Positions 53,692 through 62,020 of a DNA stretch of 64,000 nt are shown piece by piece. A program made the translations under genes and the position numbers. Within the stretch, counting starts at the first letter, position 1; each line of letters opens with the position of its first letter. Source of the DNA: Myxococcales bacterium. GTDB taxonomy: Bacteria > Myxococcota_A > Polyangia > Polyangiales > GCA-016699535. The DNA is taken from NCBI GenBank assembly GCA_020633325.1, contig JACKDX010000001.1:1550001-1614000 (forward strand), given 5' to 3'. The notes under the pieces are model-generated. The model did no database searches. It worked only from the letters and a program-made list of their open reading frames with translations, and was not told the origin of the DNA.

Positions 53692-54825
53692 ATGCCACGA
53701 CTTTTAGCCTCAGCCGTTGAACGCGTAGAGCGTGCCATCCACGAGATCCAAGCGGGCCGCATGGTGATTTTGGTGGATGACGAGGACCGCGAGAACGAGG
53801 GGGACTTGTGCATGGCCGCCGATCAAGTCACACCCGAATCGATCAATTTCATGGCCCGCTACGGGCGTGGACTCATATGCTTGGCGTTGGCTGAGGAGGC
53901 TGTTCATCGCTTGAGGTTGCCCATGATGGTGCGTGATAATCGATCGCCGTTGGGCACGGCATTTACGGTATCCATCGAGGCGAAGGAAGGTGTGACCACG
54001 GGTATTAGCGCGCACGACCGTGCCCATACCATCCGAACTGCGGCGTCGGCCGATTGCAAAGCGGAAGACCTGGTGAGCCCTGGCCATGTCTTCCCTCTGT
54101 GCGCCAAGCCCGGGGGAGTTTTGCAACGCGCGGGACAAACTGAAGGCTCGGTGGACTTAGCGATGCTTGCAGGCCGTGCACCCTCGGCTGTGATTTGCGA
54201 AATCATGAATGAAGACGGGACCATGGCCCGATTCGCTGAGTTACAACAGTTCGCTGAGACGCACGGACTCCATCTTTTGTCGATTGCAGATGTCGCGACA
54301 TACCGTCTGCGCCATGAGTCCATGGTGCGTAGAGTGAGGGGCGCAGAGGTGCCCTCTGCAAGTGGCAAAATGTGGCGGGCGCATGTGTACGAGACGAAGG
54401 TAAAAAGCCGCCAACTTGTCGCGATGACATTGGGCAGTATTGACAATAGTCCCACGCTCGTCAGGGTGCATACTGGCAGCGCGCTTTTGGATGTTTTTGG
54501 GGCCAGGGCCCCGGGGCGCCTTCTCTCGCATGATGCCGTTCGACAGATTGAAAGCGAGGGTCGCGGGGTGTTCTTGTTCTTGCCCAGTCCTGACGATCTA
54601 TTAACCGAGCTTGAACGATACGAACAGGCATCCGGTTCAACCCCGATGTCCGAGGCCCAGGACCGCTTAAGCGTACTTCGAGAATACGGACTTGGTGCCC
54701 AAGTGTTGGCGGACTTAGGCCTTTCTCATATTCGGCTACTGACCAATCGCCCGCGACGCATTGCGGGGCTGGATGCCTTTGGCCTTCAAATAGTCGAAGA
54801 AGTTCCTCTGGTTCATGTATCCTAG
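53692..54825 (+). CDS. RibBA/RibBX-like protein with degenerate GTP cyclohydrolase II domain and altered DHBP synthase site
   Basis: A 377-residue protein. The N-terminal half (1-205) looks like 3,4-dihydroxy-2-butanone 4-phosphate synthase with DDEDRENEGDLC and PGHVFPLCAKPGGVLQRAGQ; the usual metal-binding His of RxGHTEA is Gln149 (codon 54136-54138). The C-terminal half (about 208-377) aligns with GTP cyclohydrolase II but has lost all three zinc cysteines (region near residues 260-275) and the QEGRG-type catalytic motif (297-305); only the end LLTNRPRRIAGL is well conserved. It precedes ribH, so it belongs to the riboflavin operon. Both halves are likely altered in activity. Confidence 0.85.
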   Translation: MPRLLASAVERVERAIHEIQAGRMVILVDDEDRENEGDLCMAADQVTPESINFMARYGRGLICLALAEEAVHRLRLPMMVRDNRSPLGTAFTVSIEAKEGVTTGISAHDRAHTIRTAASADCKAEDLVSPGHVFPLCAKPGGVLQRAGQTEGSVDLAMLAGRAPSAVICEIMNEDGTMARFAELQQFAETHGLHLLSIADVATYRLRHESMVRRVRGAEVPSASGKMWRAHVYETKVKSRQLVAMTLGSIDNSPTLVRVHTGSALLDVFGARAPGRLLSHDAVRQIESEGRGVFLFLPSPDDLLTELERYEQASGSTPMSEAQDRLSVLREYGLGAQVLADLGLSHIRLLTNRPRRIAGLDAFGLQIVEEVPLVHVS

Positions 54826-54832
54826 GCCCGTC

Positions 54833-55330
54833 ATGGGACAGCAAACTTCCATCAAGCGGGTCGAAGGCACATTTGACGTGGCGCCCCGTTCGCGCTTTGC
54901 CATTGTGGCCTCGCGCTTCAATCAAGAGGTGGTAGAGCGGCTCCTAGAGGGTTCGATCGATGCGCTGATTCGACATGGCGTAGACCGCACGCATGTTACG
55001 GTGGTCAGTGTGCCAGGAGCATGGGAGATTCCCTTCGGTTGCGAGCACGTCGCACGGCGAAAAAACATCTCGGGAATCGTAGCGGTAGGGGCCGTCATAC
55101 GGGGGGAAACCTCGCATTTTGAGCGGGTAGCCGCCGAGTCCATCTCTGGCTGCGCACGCGTCATGGGTAAGCACGGGGTGCCGATCGGGCTTGGCATACT
55201 TACGACCGAATCCCTTGCGCAGGCCATGGCCCGCGCCGGCGGCTCGATGGGAAATAAGGGCTGGGAAGCTGCGCTGAGCGCATTGGAAATGGCGTCTCTG
55301 GCAGCACGGCTTGCAGGCAGCAATACATAA
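54833..55330 (+). CDS. ribH: 6,7-dimethyl-8-ribityllumazine synthase
   Basis: Joins 5-amino-6-ribitylaminouracil with dihydroxybutanone phosphate to make the lumazine precursor of riboflavin. Motifs: FAIVASRFNQEVVERLLEG, SVPGAWEIPFGCEHVA, GAVIRGETSHFERVAAES with its His, and IGLGILTTESLAQAMAR. Length 165 residues. I use ATG 54833, seven bases after the previous stop; an upstream ATG (54815) would overlap it. Its presence shows that riboflavin synthesis genes are still in use near the RibBA-like gene. Confidence 0.97.
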   Translation: MGQQTSIKRVEGTFDVAPRSRFAIVASRFNQEVVERLLEGSIDALIRHGVDRTHVTVVSVPGAWEIPFGCEHVARRKNISGIVAVGAVIRGETSHFERVAAESISGCARVMGKHGVPIGLGILTTESLAQAMARAGGSMGNKGWEAALSALEMASLAARLAGSNT

Positions 55331-55352
55331 CTTTTTGATTTAATTGAATAAT

Positions 55353-55778
55353 ATGTCGCACACTCCCCGACGCAGAAGCCGCGGCACGGCGCTACAGATT
55401 CTTTATCAGATGGATGTCGCATCGATTGATATCGACATGGCCATACGTCTCTACTGGAGTCAGTTTGAAAGTTATGGTCACGAAGGAGCTTTTGCCGATC
55501 AGCTAGCGCGCGGCGTGGCGGGCGCACTCACAGAGATTGATGCCGCAATTACGCATGCGAGCGAGCACTGGCGCCTCGACCGCATGCCAGTCGTGGATCG
55601 CAATCTGCTTCGCTTGGGATGCTACGAACTTATGGCGTCCCCGCAAACTCCTTATCGCGTCACGCTGAACGAGGCCATTGAGCTTGCGAAGCTTTACGGC
55701 AACGAAGAGAGTCCGAGTTTTGTCAACGGCGTTCTTGATTGCATTGCGCGCAATCTCAACATTCATACAGAAAAATAA
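55353..55778 (+). CDS. nusB: Transcription antitermination factor NusB
   Basis: RNA-binding factor that with NusE promotes antitermination, chiefly in rRNA operons. The helical sequence has RSRGTALQILYQMDVASID and FADQLARGVAGALTEIDAAI as family signatures, and NRNLLRLGCYEL-like segments near residue 85. Length about 141 residues. The ATG at 55353 is preferred to the in-frame TTG at 55344. The upstream 20 bases are AT-rich with no clear binding site. ribH-nusB is a common gene order. Its stop overlaps the start of the next gene (TAATG). Confidence 0.95.
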   Translation: MSHTPRRRSRGTALQILYQMDVASIDIDMAIRLYWSQFESYGHEGAFADQLARGVAGALTEIDAAITHASEHWRLDRMPVVDRNLLRLGCYELMASPQTPYRVTLNEAIELAKLYGNEESPSFVNGVLDCIARNLNIHTEK

Positions 55779-56290
55779 TGGCTTTTCGTATGGCTCAGAG
55801 CGAACTGGTGACGTTGGACGAGCTTACAGTTGATGCTCTCGCTTTGCCTTTTTTTGAGGACGAACGGCCGCTCCGCAAAACGGCCGGTCTCGTAGACTGG
55901 CGGCTCTGTGGAAGGTTGTCGCGGCTGATGCTTCGTGATTGTGTCACGGGCAAGCTTGGCGAAACAACGCTCGTGGCTACCGAAAAAAAGTTCCCATTTT
56001 TGCGGCTTTTTTTGCTCGGTTGCGGACCCTCGAGCCAATGGGACGACCGCCGGGAATGGTGCATTCTCAAACAATGTCTCGATACGCTTGAGGCCGCCAA
56101 AATTCGCGCCTTCGCCATAGCCCTGCCAGGGCGAAGCCTCGAACTTGTCGATTTGGCCGACGCGCGGGCGCGTTTTTTGGCAACGCTCTCAGAGCGTCGG
56201 TTATTTACCGACGTTGTGATTGTCGAGGCGTCCGAGGCGCTAAGAAGTTTGCCACCGGCCACCAGAAGTCAGAGAGTCCACGAATACTAG
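55778..56290 (+). CDS. M17 leucyl aminopeptidase N-terminal-domain-like protein
   Basis: A 170-residue protein whose sequence (LVTLDELTVDALALPFFEDE and PLRKTAGLVDWRLCGRLSRL) resembles the N-terminal macro-type domain of M17 leucyl aminopeptidases; the catalytic C-terminal peptidase domain is missing. Such N-domain-only proteins are known in myxobacteria. It may bind nucleotides or peptides, but its role is unknown. It begins at ATG 55778, overlapping the nusB stop by one base (TAATG); the longer upstream frame lies inside nusB. Followed after 10 bases by the DUF2062 gene. Confidence 0.7.
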   Translation: MAFRMAQSELVTLDELTVDALALPFFEDERPLRKTAGLVDWRLCGRLSRLMLRDCVTGKLGETTLVATEKKFPFLRLFLLGCGPSSQWDDRREWCILKQCLDTLEAAKIRAFAIALPGRSLELVDLADARARFLATLSERRLFTDVVIVEASEALRSLPPATRSQRVHEY

Positions 56291-56300
56291 TTGTTCAGTC

Positions 56301-56846
56301 ATGATTTCTTTTCACAAGATCGCTGCGATAGTGAAGACCCGGGTTTTGGGGGTTGAAGACACGCCACATCGCATCGCACTCAGCGTCTTTTTAGGATTTT
56401 TTGTAGGATGCACGCCGCTCATCGGCATCCACACTATTCTGTATCTGGGATTAGTAGCAGCGTGCCGCGCGAATAAGGTTGCCGGACTGCCTGCGGTGTT
56501 CGTCACCAACCCAATTACCGCTATCCCGGTGTATTATGCATTCTGGAAGCTCGGGTCGTGGGTTCTGCACGGGCGCGTGCCGGAGCGGGTCATTCATCAC
56601 GCTAACGCCCACGCTTCCCCCGACTCCGGCAGCGGTTTTTATCGCTATTTGGAGCTCGAGCAGTGGATCAGGCTCTGGAATAAGCTCATGGGTTTAGGCG
56701 CCGAAGTGTGGGTGGGCTCCATGATCGTTGGACTGTCAGTGGGTTTTGTCGCATATGTCGTGACGTACCGCATGGTCATAGCGTATAGGACGCACAAGCA
56801 TCGCCACGATGGTGAGGCAGCTGAGCACGTCAGTCATGGACTATAA
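56301..56846 (+). CDS. DUF2062 family membrane protein
   Basis: A 181-residue inner-membrane protein. The DUF2062 hallmark HRIALSVFLGFFVGCTPLIG is near residue 25, followed by FVTNPITAIPVYYAFWKLG. Hydrophobic segments at about residues 30-60 and 150-170. The function of DUF2062 is not known. It overlaps the ileS start by about 11 bases, so the two are translated together. It lies between the M17-like gene and ileS in the riboflavin-to-lspA operon. Confidence 0.88.
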   Translation: MISFHKIAAIVKTRVLGVEDTPHRIALSVFLGFFVGCTPLIGIHTILYLGLVAACRANKVAGLPAVFVTNPITAIPVYYAFWKLGSWVLHGRVPERVIHHANAHASPDSGSGFYRYLELEQWIRLWNKLMGLGAEVWVGSMIVGLSVGFVAYVVTYRMVIAYRTHKHRHDGEAAEHVSHGL

Positions 56847-59673
56847 GAATACGATACGCCTGCCGCGGACTGCATTCCCGATGCGCGCCAATCTGGCTCA
56901 ACGAGAACCCGCCATTCTCGCCCAGTGGTCGGAACGGGAGGTTTACAAAAAGCAGGTGGCGGAGCTTACGGATTCCGATCGATACGTCTTTCACGACGGG
57001 CCACCTTACGCGAATGGACATCTTCACTACGGCACTGTCTTCAACAAAATCTTGAAGGATATTGTTATCAAGTACCAAGGGCTCAGGGGGCGTAAGGTTA
57101 GGTTCGTTCCCGGCTGGGACTGTCATGGCTTGCCCATCGAGCTTAATGTCGAACGGCGCATGGGCCGTGACAAGGCCCAAACAATTTCCGTAACATCGCT
57201 ACGCAAGGCGTGCCGCGACGAGGCCGAGAAGTGGGTGGCTGTTCAGCGGGAAGAATTCAAACGTTTGGGGGTGTTCGGGTATTGGGAGGAGCCGTATCTC
57301 ACGCTTCATCCGCGCTATGAACAAGGCGTGCTGAAAATCCTTGCCGCCTGCCTTTCGCAGGGCATTGTCGAGCGAGGGAAAAAGCCGGTTTACTGGTGTG
57401 GACATTGCCAGACCGCGCTGGCCGAGGCCGAGGTCGAGTACGCGGAACACACATCACCGAGCATTTACGTCAAGTTTCCCCTATCGCAGCCCGAGTCAGA
57501 GAGAGTGGCGCGGCAGATGGGTTTTGCGACCTCGGGGGATAAGCCGCTCTACGCGATGATCTGGACGACCACACCATGGACCTTGCCGGCAAACCTCGCC
57601 ATTGCGGTACACCCCGAGTATCAATATGTGGCGGTCGATGTGGGCAAGGAGCTGTGGCTCCTTGCGCAAGAGCGGCTAGGCGCAGTTGCCCAGGCCACTG
57701 GGGTGACGGCGACATGCGTGGGAAGCCCCATCAAGGGTGATGCGCTTCTGGGGACGGTGGCCCAGCATCCGTTCGAGGAGCGCGATTCCCCGCTGTTGGC
57801 CGCAGACTATGTAACCCTTGATGCAGGGACAGGCCTTGTGCACACTGCGCCGGGTCACGGCATAGAGGATTACGTCCTAGGTCAGCAACACGGACTTGAG
57901 CCATTTGCTCCGGTGGACGATGCTGCATGCTTTACCGACGAGGTGCGCGACGCGTGGCGTAAACGGCCCGTGATCTCGGTCAACCAAGACATCGTACGAT
58001 TCCTCGCTGAGGCGGGGCGCTTGGGCAACGCCGAGGGCGACAGCGTGCAGCATAGCTATCCACATTGTTGGCGCTGCAAACACCCCGTGATCTTCCGTGC
58101 GACGACTCAATGGTTCGTGCTGCTTGACAAGCCCATGAGAAAAGATCCGCAGCACAGGACGTTGCGCCAAGCCGCGATGACCGCAATCGGTGAGGTAAAC
58201 TGGGTACCAGCGTGGGGACGAGATCGCATTGAGGGCATGGTGAGTCAGCGGCCTGATTGGTGCATCTCCAGACAGCGCCGGTGGGGCGTGCCGATCCCCG
58301 CCTTTTACTGCGACGGTTGTGGTGAGGCGTTGCTCGATACAGAGACGGTGCGGCATGTGGCAGAACTCTTCGGCGCGCACGGCTCGGACATATGGTTCGA
58401 AAAACCGGCAATAGAGCTAGTGCCCGAGGGGCAGCGCTGCTCACATTGCCAAGGACAACACTTCAGCAAGGATCAGAGCATTCTAGATGTATGGTTCGAG
58501 TCAGGGGCGTCTTTCGAACCTGTCTTGCAAAGTGACGCCTATGGAATGGGGGAGGCGGTTCCGGCCGACCTGTATTTGGAGGGGTCCGATCAACACCGCG
58601 GCTGGTTTCACAGCGCACTGTTATTGTCCGCAGCCTCACGAGGGCATGCGCCCTATAAACGCGTGCTTACACACGGTTTCGTCTGTGATGATCAAGGCAG
58701 GCCTTACTCGAAAAGCGAGATTCGACGTCGACAAGAAGCCGGAGAAAAGATCGAGTACGTCGAACCCAATGTCGTGGTCAAGCAAAAGGGCGCTGAGCTC
58801 TTACGGGCATGGGCCGCATCACAAGACTATCGAACCGATCCGCGCTATTCAGAGGTGCATCTTGGACAAGCTTCCGACAGTTACTTTAAACTGAGGAACA
58901 CGCTTCGATTCTTACTTGGCAATCTAGATGGCTACGATGGAAAGCCCGGCGAGTACATCGAACCTTTGGACGCCTGGGCCAAGGCGCGTATGCGGGCTTA
59001 TATGCAGGCCGCCGTAGATGCGTATGACGCGTACGATTTTCGGAGGGTCTTTCAGATCACTCTGGAGCTATCTGTAGGAGAATGGTCCGCGTTTTATCTC
59101 GATGTGATCAAAGATCGCCTTTACTGTGACGATGTTAACTCTCCTCGGCGGCGCTCCGGCCAGGCGACGTTGGAAATGATCGCTCGGGGCATGCTAACGG
59201 TGCTCGCCCCCATTTTGTGCTTCACCGCTGAGGAAGCTTGGGGCTTTTTGCCACAAGAAAAGGGTCGGTCGGTCTTCCTAGAAGGCCACCTTGAGCGTCC
59301 CCAGTTGTCGGAGGCCGACATACAGTTGCTGGATGCGGGCCGGGTGCTGCAACGAATTCGTGATACAGTCAACGCGGCGATGGAGCCGCTCGTAAGAGAC
59401 AAATCGCTGGCACATCGCAGAGAAGCGAGCGTAAGCCTGGGGCTTCCCGCTTTGGACCTCGCGGCGATTAAGCGGATTACAGGCGACGTCGCAGAAGTGC
59501 TTGCTGTGGCAGAGGTAACCACCTTCGAAGCAGAGTGCCTAACCGCTTCGGTCAGCCAAACTACTCATCCAAGATGTCAACGCTGCTGGAGGCATCGGCG
59601 CCAGGCAGGGACAGATGTGAAGGAACTATGTGATCGTTGTGCAAAGGTGATGGAGACATGGGAGAGCAATTAA
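56836..59673 (+). CDS. ileS: Isoleucyl-tRNA synthetase with variant KMSKS region
   Basis: Charges tRNA-Ile; class I enzyme of 945 residues. The HIGH motif is in PPYANGHLHYG, an editing domain is recognisable in WTTTPWTLPANLAIAVHPEY and VHTAPGHGIEDYV, and the zinc-ribbon end has CQRCWRHRRQAGTDVKELCDRC. The usual KMSKS motif reads RPYSKS (622-627) and is followed by a longer segment than the usual SLGN (about eleven extra residues). I chose ATG 56836, which overlaps DUF2062 by 11 bases; an earlier in-frame ATG is at 56809. The stop overlaps the lspA start. Confidence 0.95.
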   Translation: MDYKNTIRLPRTAFPMRANLAQREPAILAQWSEREVYKKQVAELTDSDRYVFHDGPPYANGHLHYGTVFNKILKDIVIKYQGLRGRKVRFVPGWDCHGLPIELNVERRMGRDKAQTISVTSLRKACRDEAEKWVAVQREEFKRLGVFGYWEEPYLTLHPRYEQGVLKILAACLSQGIVERGKKPVYWCGHCQTALAEAEVEYAEHTSPSIYVKFPLSQPESERVARQMGFATSGDKPLYAMIWTTTPWTLPANLAIAVHPEYQYVAVDVGKELWLLAQERLGAVAQATGVTATCVGSPIKGDALLGTVAQHPFEERDSPLLAADYVTLDAGTGLVHTAPGHGIEDYVLGQQHGLEPFAPVDDAACFTDEVRDAWRKRPVISVNQDIVRFLAEAGRLGNAEGDSVQHSYPHCWRCKHPVIFRATTQWFVLLDKPMRKDPQHRTLRQAAMTAIGEVNWVPAWGRDRIEGMVSQRPDWCISRQRRWGVPIPAFYCDGCGEALLDTETVRHVAELFGAHGSDIWFEKPAIELVPEGQRCSHCQGQHFSKDQSILDVWFESGASFEPVLQSDAYGMGEAVPADLYLEGSDQHRGWFHSALLLSAASRGHAPYKRVLTHGFVCDDQGRPYSKSEIRRRQEAGEKIEYVEPNVVVKQKGAELLRAWAASQDYRTDPRYSEVHLGQASDSYFKLRNTLRFLLGNLDGYDGKPGEYIEPLDAWAKARMRAYMQAAVDAYDAYDFRRVFQITLELSVGEWSAFYLDVIKDRLYCDDVNSPRRRSGQATLEMIARGMLTVLAPILCFTAEEAWGFLPQEKGRSVFLEGHLERPQLSEADIQLLDAGRVLQRIRDTVNAAMEPLVRDKSLAHRREASVSLGLPALDLAAIKRITGDVAEVLAVAEVTTFEAECLTASVSQTTHPRCQRCWRHRRQAGTDVKELCDRCAKVMETWESN

Positions 59674-60254
59674 TTCCTCGATCCAAACGGGCGGTTATTT
59701 GGTGCGTCATCGCCATCGCGTTGCTGACAGCGTTCGACTTGGGCACCAAAGCATGGGCCTTAGGCGCATTGTCGGAACCCCGCCCTGAGCTTGATACCCC
59801 CGCATGCGAACACGATTTCGCGGGGCATGTGCCAGTCCAACGTTTTCGCACGGCACCCATCGTTCTCATCGAGGGCTACCTCGAGTTTCGCTACGCTGAG
59901 AACTGCGCAGCGGCATTCAGTATGCTCAAAGACACGCCTCTGTTGTTCAGACGCGTGTTATTTTCACTCGCCGCGGTTTTGGCGATCATCATGTTGATGT
60001 GGATGTTCATCAAAGGACATGGTGCACGGTGGTTTGCCTGGAGCGTTCCATTTATTCTCTCGGGCGCATTAGGGAATCTCATCGACCGGCTGCGTCTGGG
60101 GTATGTGGTTGATTTCATTAGGTTTCACTTGCGAAGCGGCTTTGAGTGGCCGACATTCAACGTGGCGGACGCCGCCATTACAATCGGCGTGATCATGCTC
60201 CTTATTGATGGGTTGACGTCGCAGGCGCAAAGGAAACGCGGCGAGCCAGTATGA
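59658..60254 (+). CDS. lspA: Lipoprotein signal peptidase LspA
   Basis: Aspartyl protease that cleaves the signal peptide of prolipoproteins in the inner membrane. Four hydrophobic segments; catalytic Asps in GALGNLIDRLRLG and VVDFIRFH, and the N-AAAF motif (YAENCAAAFSML). At 198 residues it is longer than most (about 160) because of an extended loop after the first helix (residues about 36-75). Start ATG 59658, 16 bases within ileS; it overlaps folD by ATGA. The many lipoproteins of this window depend on this enzyme. Confidence 0.95.
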   Translation: MGEQLIPRSKRAVIWCVIAIALLTAFDLGTKAWALGALSEPRPELDTPACEHDFAGHVPVQRFRTAPIVLIEGYLEFRYAENCAAAFSMLKDTPLLFRRVLFSLAAVLAIIMLMWMFIKGHGARWFAWSVPFILSGALGNLIDRLRLGYVVDFIRFHLRSGFEWPTFNVADAAITIGVIMLLIDGLTSQAQRKRGEPV

Positions 60255-61114
60255 CCGCCCATATCATTGATGGGAAGACCCTGGCCCGGGATGTGCGCGC
60301 CGATCTGGCGTTGGCGGCCGAACGCTTTTCCGAGCAGCATGGCCGAAAGCCGGGTCTCGATGTCGTTCTAATCGGGGATAATCCCGCATCCCAGGTTTAT
60401 GTCCGTAACAAGGAAGTTGCGGCTCGCCACACGGGGTTTCGTGGCAACGTGCATCGTTGGTCTGCTCAAGTTTCTGAAGAAGAGGTGTTAAGAATCGTTG
60501 GCGAGCTCAACAACGACAAATTGGTGGATGGCATCTTGGTGCAACTTCCATTGCCAGCGCATCTTGATGCGGCCCGCATTTTGCGTATGTTGGATCCTCT
60601 GAAAGATGTGGATGGGCTGCATCCGCTTAACGTGGGACTGCTGATGCGGGGAGAGCTCGGACTTAGGCCCTGCACGCCTCAAGGGTGCATGGCGCTCCTC
60701 GATAGCCTAGGTTGCGATCTGACAGGCAAACAGGCGCTCGTTGTGGGCCGTAGTAATCTGGTGGGCAAGCCAGTCGCGTTGATGCTTCTCGAACGACACG
60801 CCACGGTGAGCATCGCCCACTCTCGCACACGCAATTTGTCCGAGCACGTAAGTCGCGCGGACGTGGTGATCGCCGCAGTCGGGATCGCGGAAATGATCAA
60901 GGGTGCTTGGATCAAGCCCGGAGCTATTGTCCTGGATGTGGGAATAAATCGTGACGCCCAGGGCAGGTTGGTGGGTGATGTGGAGTTTGACGAAGCCAAG
61001 ATGCGCGCGGCATTCATCACTCCTGTTCCGGGCGGCGTCGGCCCCATGACGATTGCGATGTTGCTAGCCAACACCCTAAAAGCGGCGCAGGCTCGTTTGG
61101 ATCAATCCGGATAA
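60251..61114 (+). CDS. folD: Bifunctional methylenetetrahydrofolate dehydrogenase/cyclohydrolase
   Basis: Interconverts 5,10-methylene- and 10-formyl-tetrahydrofolate with NADP. Signatures: VVLIGDNPASQVYVRNKEVA with the catalytic Lys, DGILVQLPLPAHLDAARI, DVDGLHPLNVG, and PCTPQGCMALLDSL; the NADP site is VVGRSNLVGKPVALMLL. Length 287 residues, normal. Starts with ATGA overlap on lspA and ends convergently with parB after 18 bases. Confidence 0.97.
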   Translation: MTAHIIDGKTLARDVRADLALAAERFSEQHGRKPGLDVVLIGDNPASQVYVRNKEVAARHTGFRGNVHRWSAQVSEEEVLRIVGELNNDKLVDGILVQLPLPAHLDAARILRMLDPLKDVDGLHPLNVGLLMRGELGLRPCTPQGCMALLDSLGCDLTGKQALVVGRSNLVGKPVALMLLERHATVSIAHSRTRNLSEHVSRADVVIAAVGIAEMIKGAWIKPGAIVLDVGINRDAQGRLVGDVEFDEAKMRAAFITPVPGGVGPMTIAMLLANTLKAAQARLDQSG

Positions 61115-61132
61115 GCGCGCGGGCAGGCGCGA

Positions 61133-62020
61133 CTACGATGCCGGGTGATCAAGCGTAGGGATACGCTTTAAGATGGCGTCGAGTTCGTCATAGCTCCCGT
61201 AAGATATGGAGATGCGTCCGCGCCCATGCCGATCGATGACGGCGACTTTCGTGCCCATCGCGCGCGAGAGACGCGTCTCAAGATCGCGAACATTGGCCGA
61301 GGCGTTAATCGAGCGCATCCCAGTTGCTCTCGGTGGCTCGGTCGCCCGGCGAACCTCCCGCTCGGTCTCCCGAACGCTCCATCGTCTGATCACGGCCTCC
61401 TTGGCCATGGTCTGCATCTGTTCCTGGCTGCTTAGCCCCAAAAGCGCACGCCCATGGCCTTCTGTTAGCTCTCCAGTTTCGAGCCTGCTCAGCACTGCGG
61501 GCGGCAATTTCAGAAGGCGAACCGCGTTCGCAATGGTTGACCGGTTTTTGCCGATCCGTTTTGCCATGGACTCCTGCGTATGCCCGAAGTCTTCGAGCAG
61601 CCTCTGAAACGCCCGCGCGGTCTCGACGGGCCCGAGCTCTTCGCGTTGAATGTTCTCGACGAGCGCGGCTTCAAATGCTTGTTTATCGGTAAGCTCACGT
61701 ACAAATACCGGCACCTTGAGCATGCCGGCACGCTGAGCGGCACGCCATCTCCGCTCGCCCGCAACGATGTTGTAACCGCCTTCAACCCGCTTGCGAACAA
61801 GAAGCGGTTCCAGTATGCCAAGCTCCCTAATCGATTCTGCGAGTTCCTCAAGCGCACTATCGTCAAAGAGCCCGCGGGGCTGATGATGGCTGGGATAAAG
61901 ATCCTCCACCGGGAGCTGTAGCGTGCTACCAGCTGTGCCCGGCGAAGACGCCTGGGGAAGCAACGCATCGAGCCCGCGCCCTAAGGGCCGTCGTTTTGGA
62001 GCTTTTGCCGGATCCATCAT
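61133..62020 (-). CDS. parB: Chromosome partitioning protein ParB
   Basis: Centromere-binding CTPase partner of ParA. N-terminal region RRPLGRGLDALLPQ, ParB/Srx motif VAGERRWRAAQRAG, box II LGPVETARAFQRLLEDFGHTQ and the helix-turn-helix region (IGKNRSTIANAVRLLKLP) are clear. 295 residues. The start ATG (62020; a second ATG at 62017) overlaps the parA stop by a base. No perfect parS (TGTTTCACGTGAAACA) was found in this window. Confidence 0.97.
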   Translation of the reverse strand: MMDPAKAPKRRPLGRGLDALLPQASSPGTAGSTLQLPVEDLYPSHHQPRGLFDDSALEELAESIRELGILEPLLVRKRVEGGYNIVAGERRWRAAQRAGMLKVPVFVRELTDKQAFEAALVENIQREELGPVETARAFQRLLEDFGHTQESMAKRIGKNRSTIANAVRLLKLPPAVLSRLETGELTEGHGRALLGLSSQEQMQTMAKEAVIRRWSVRETEREVRRATEPPRATGMRSINASANVRDLETRLSRAMGTKVAVIDRHGRGRISISYGSYDELDAILKRIPTLDHPAS

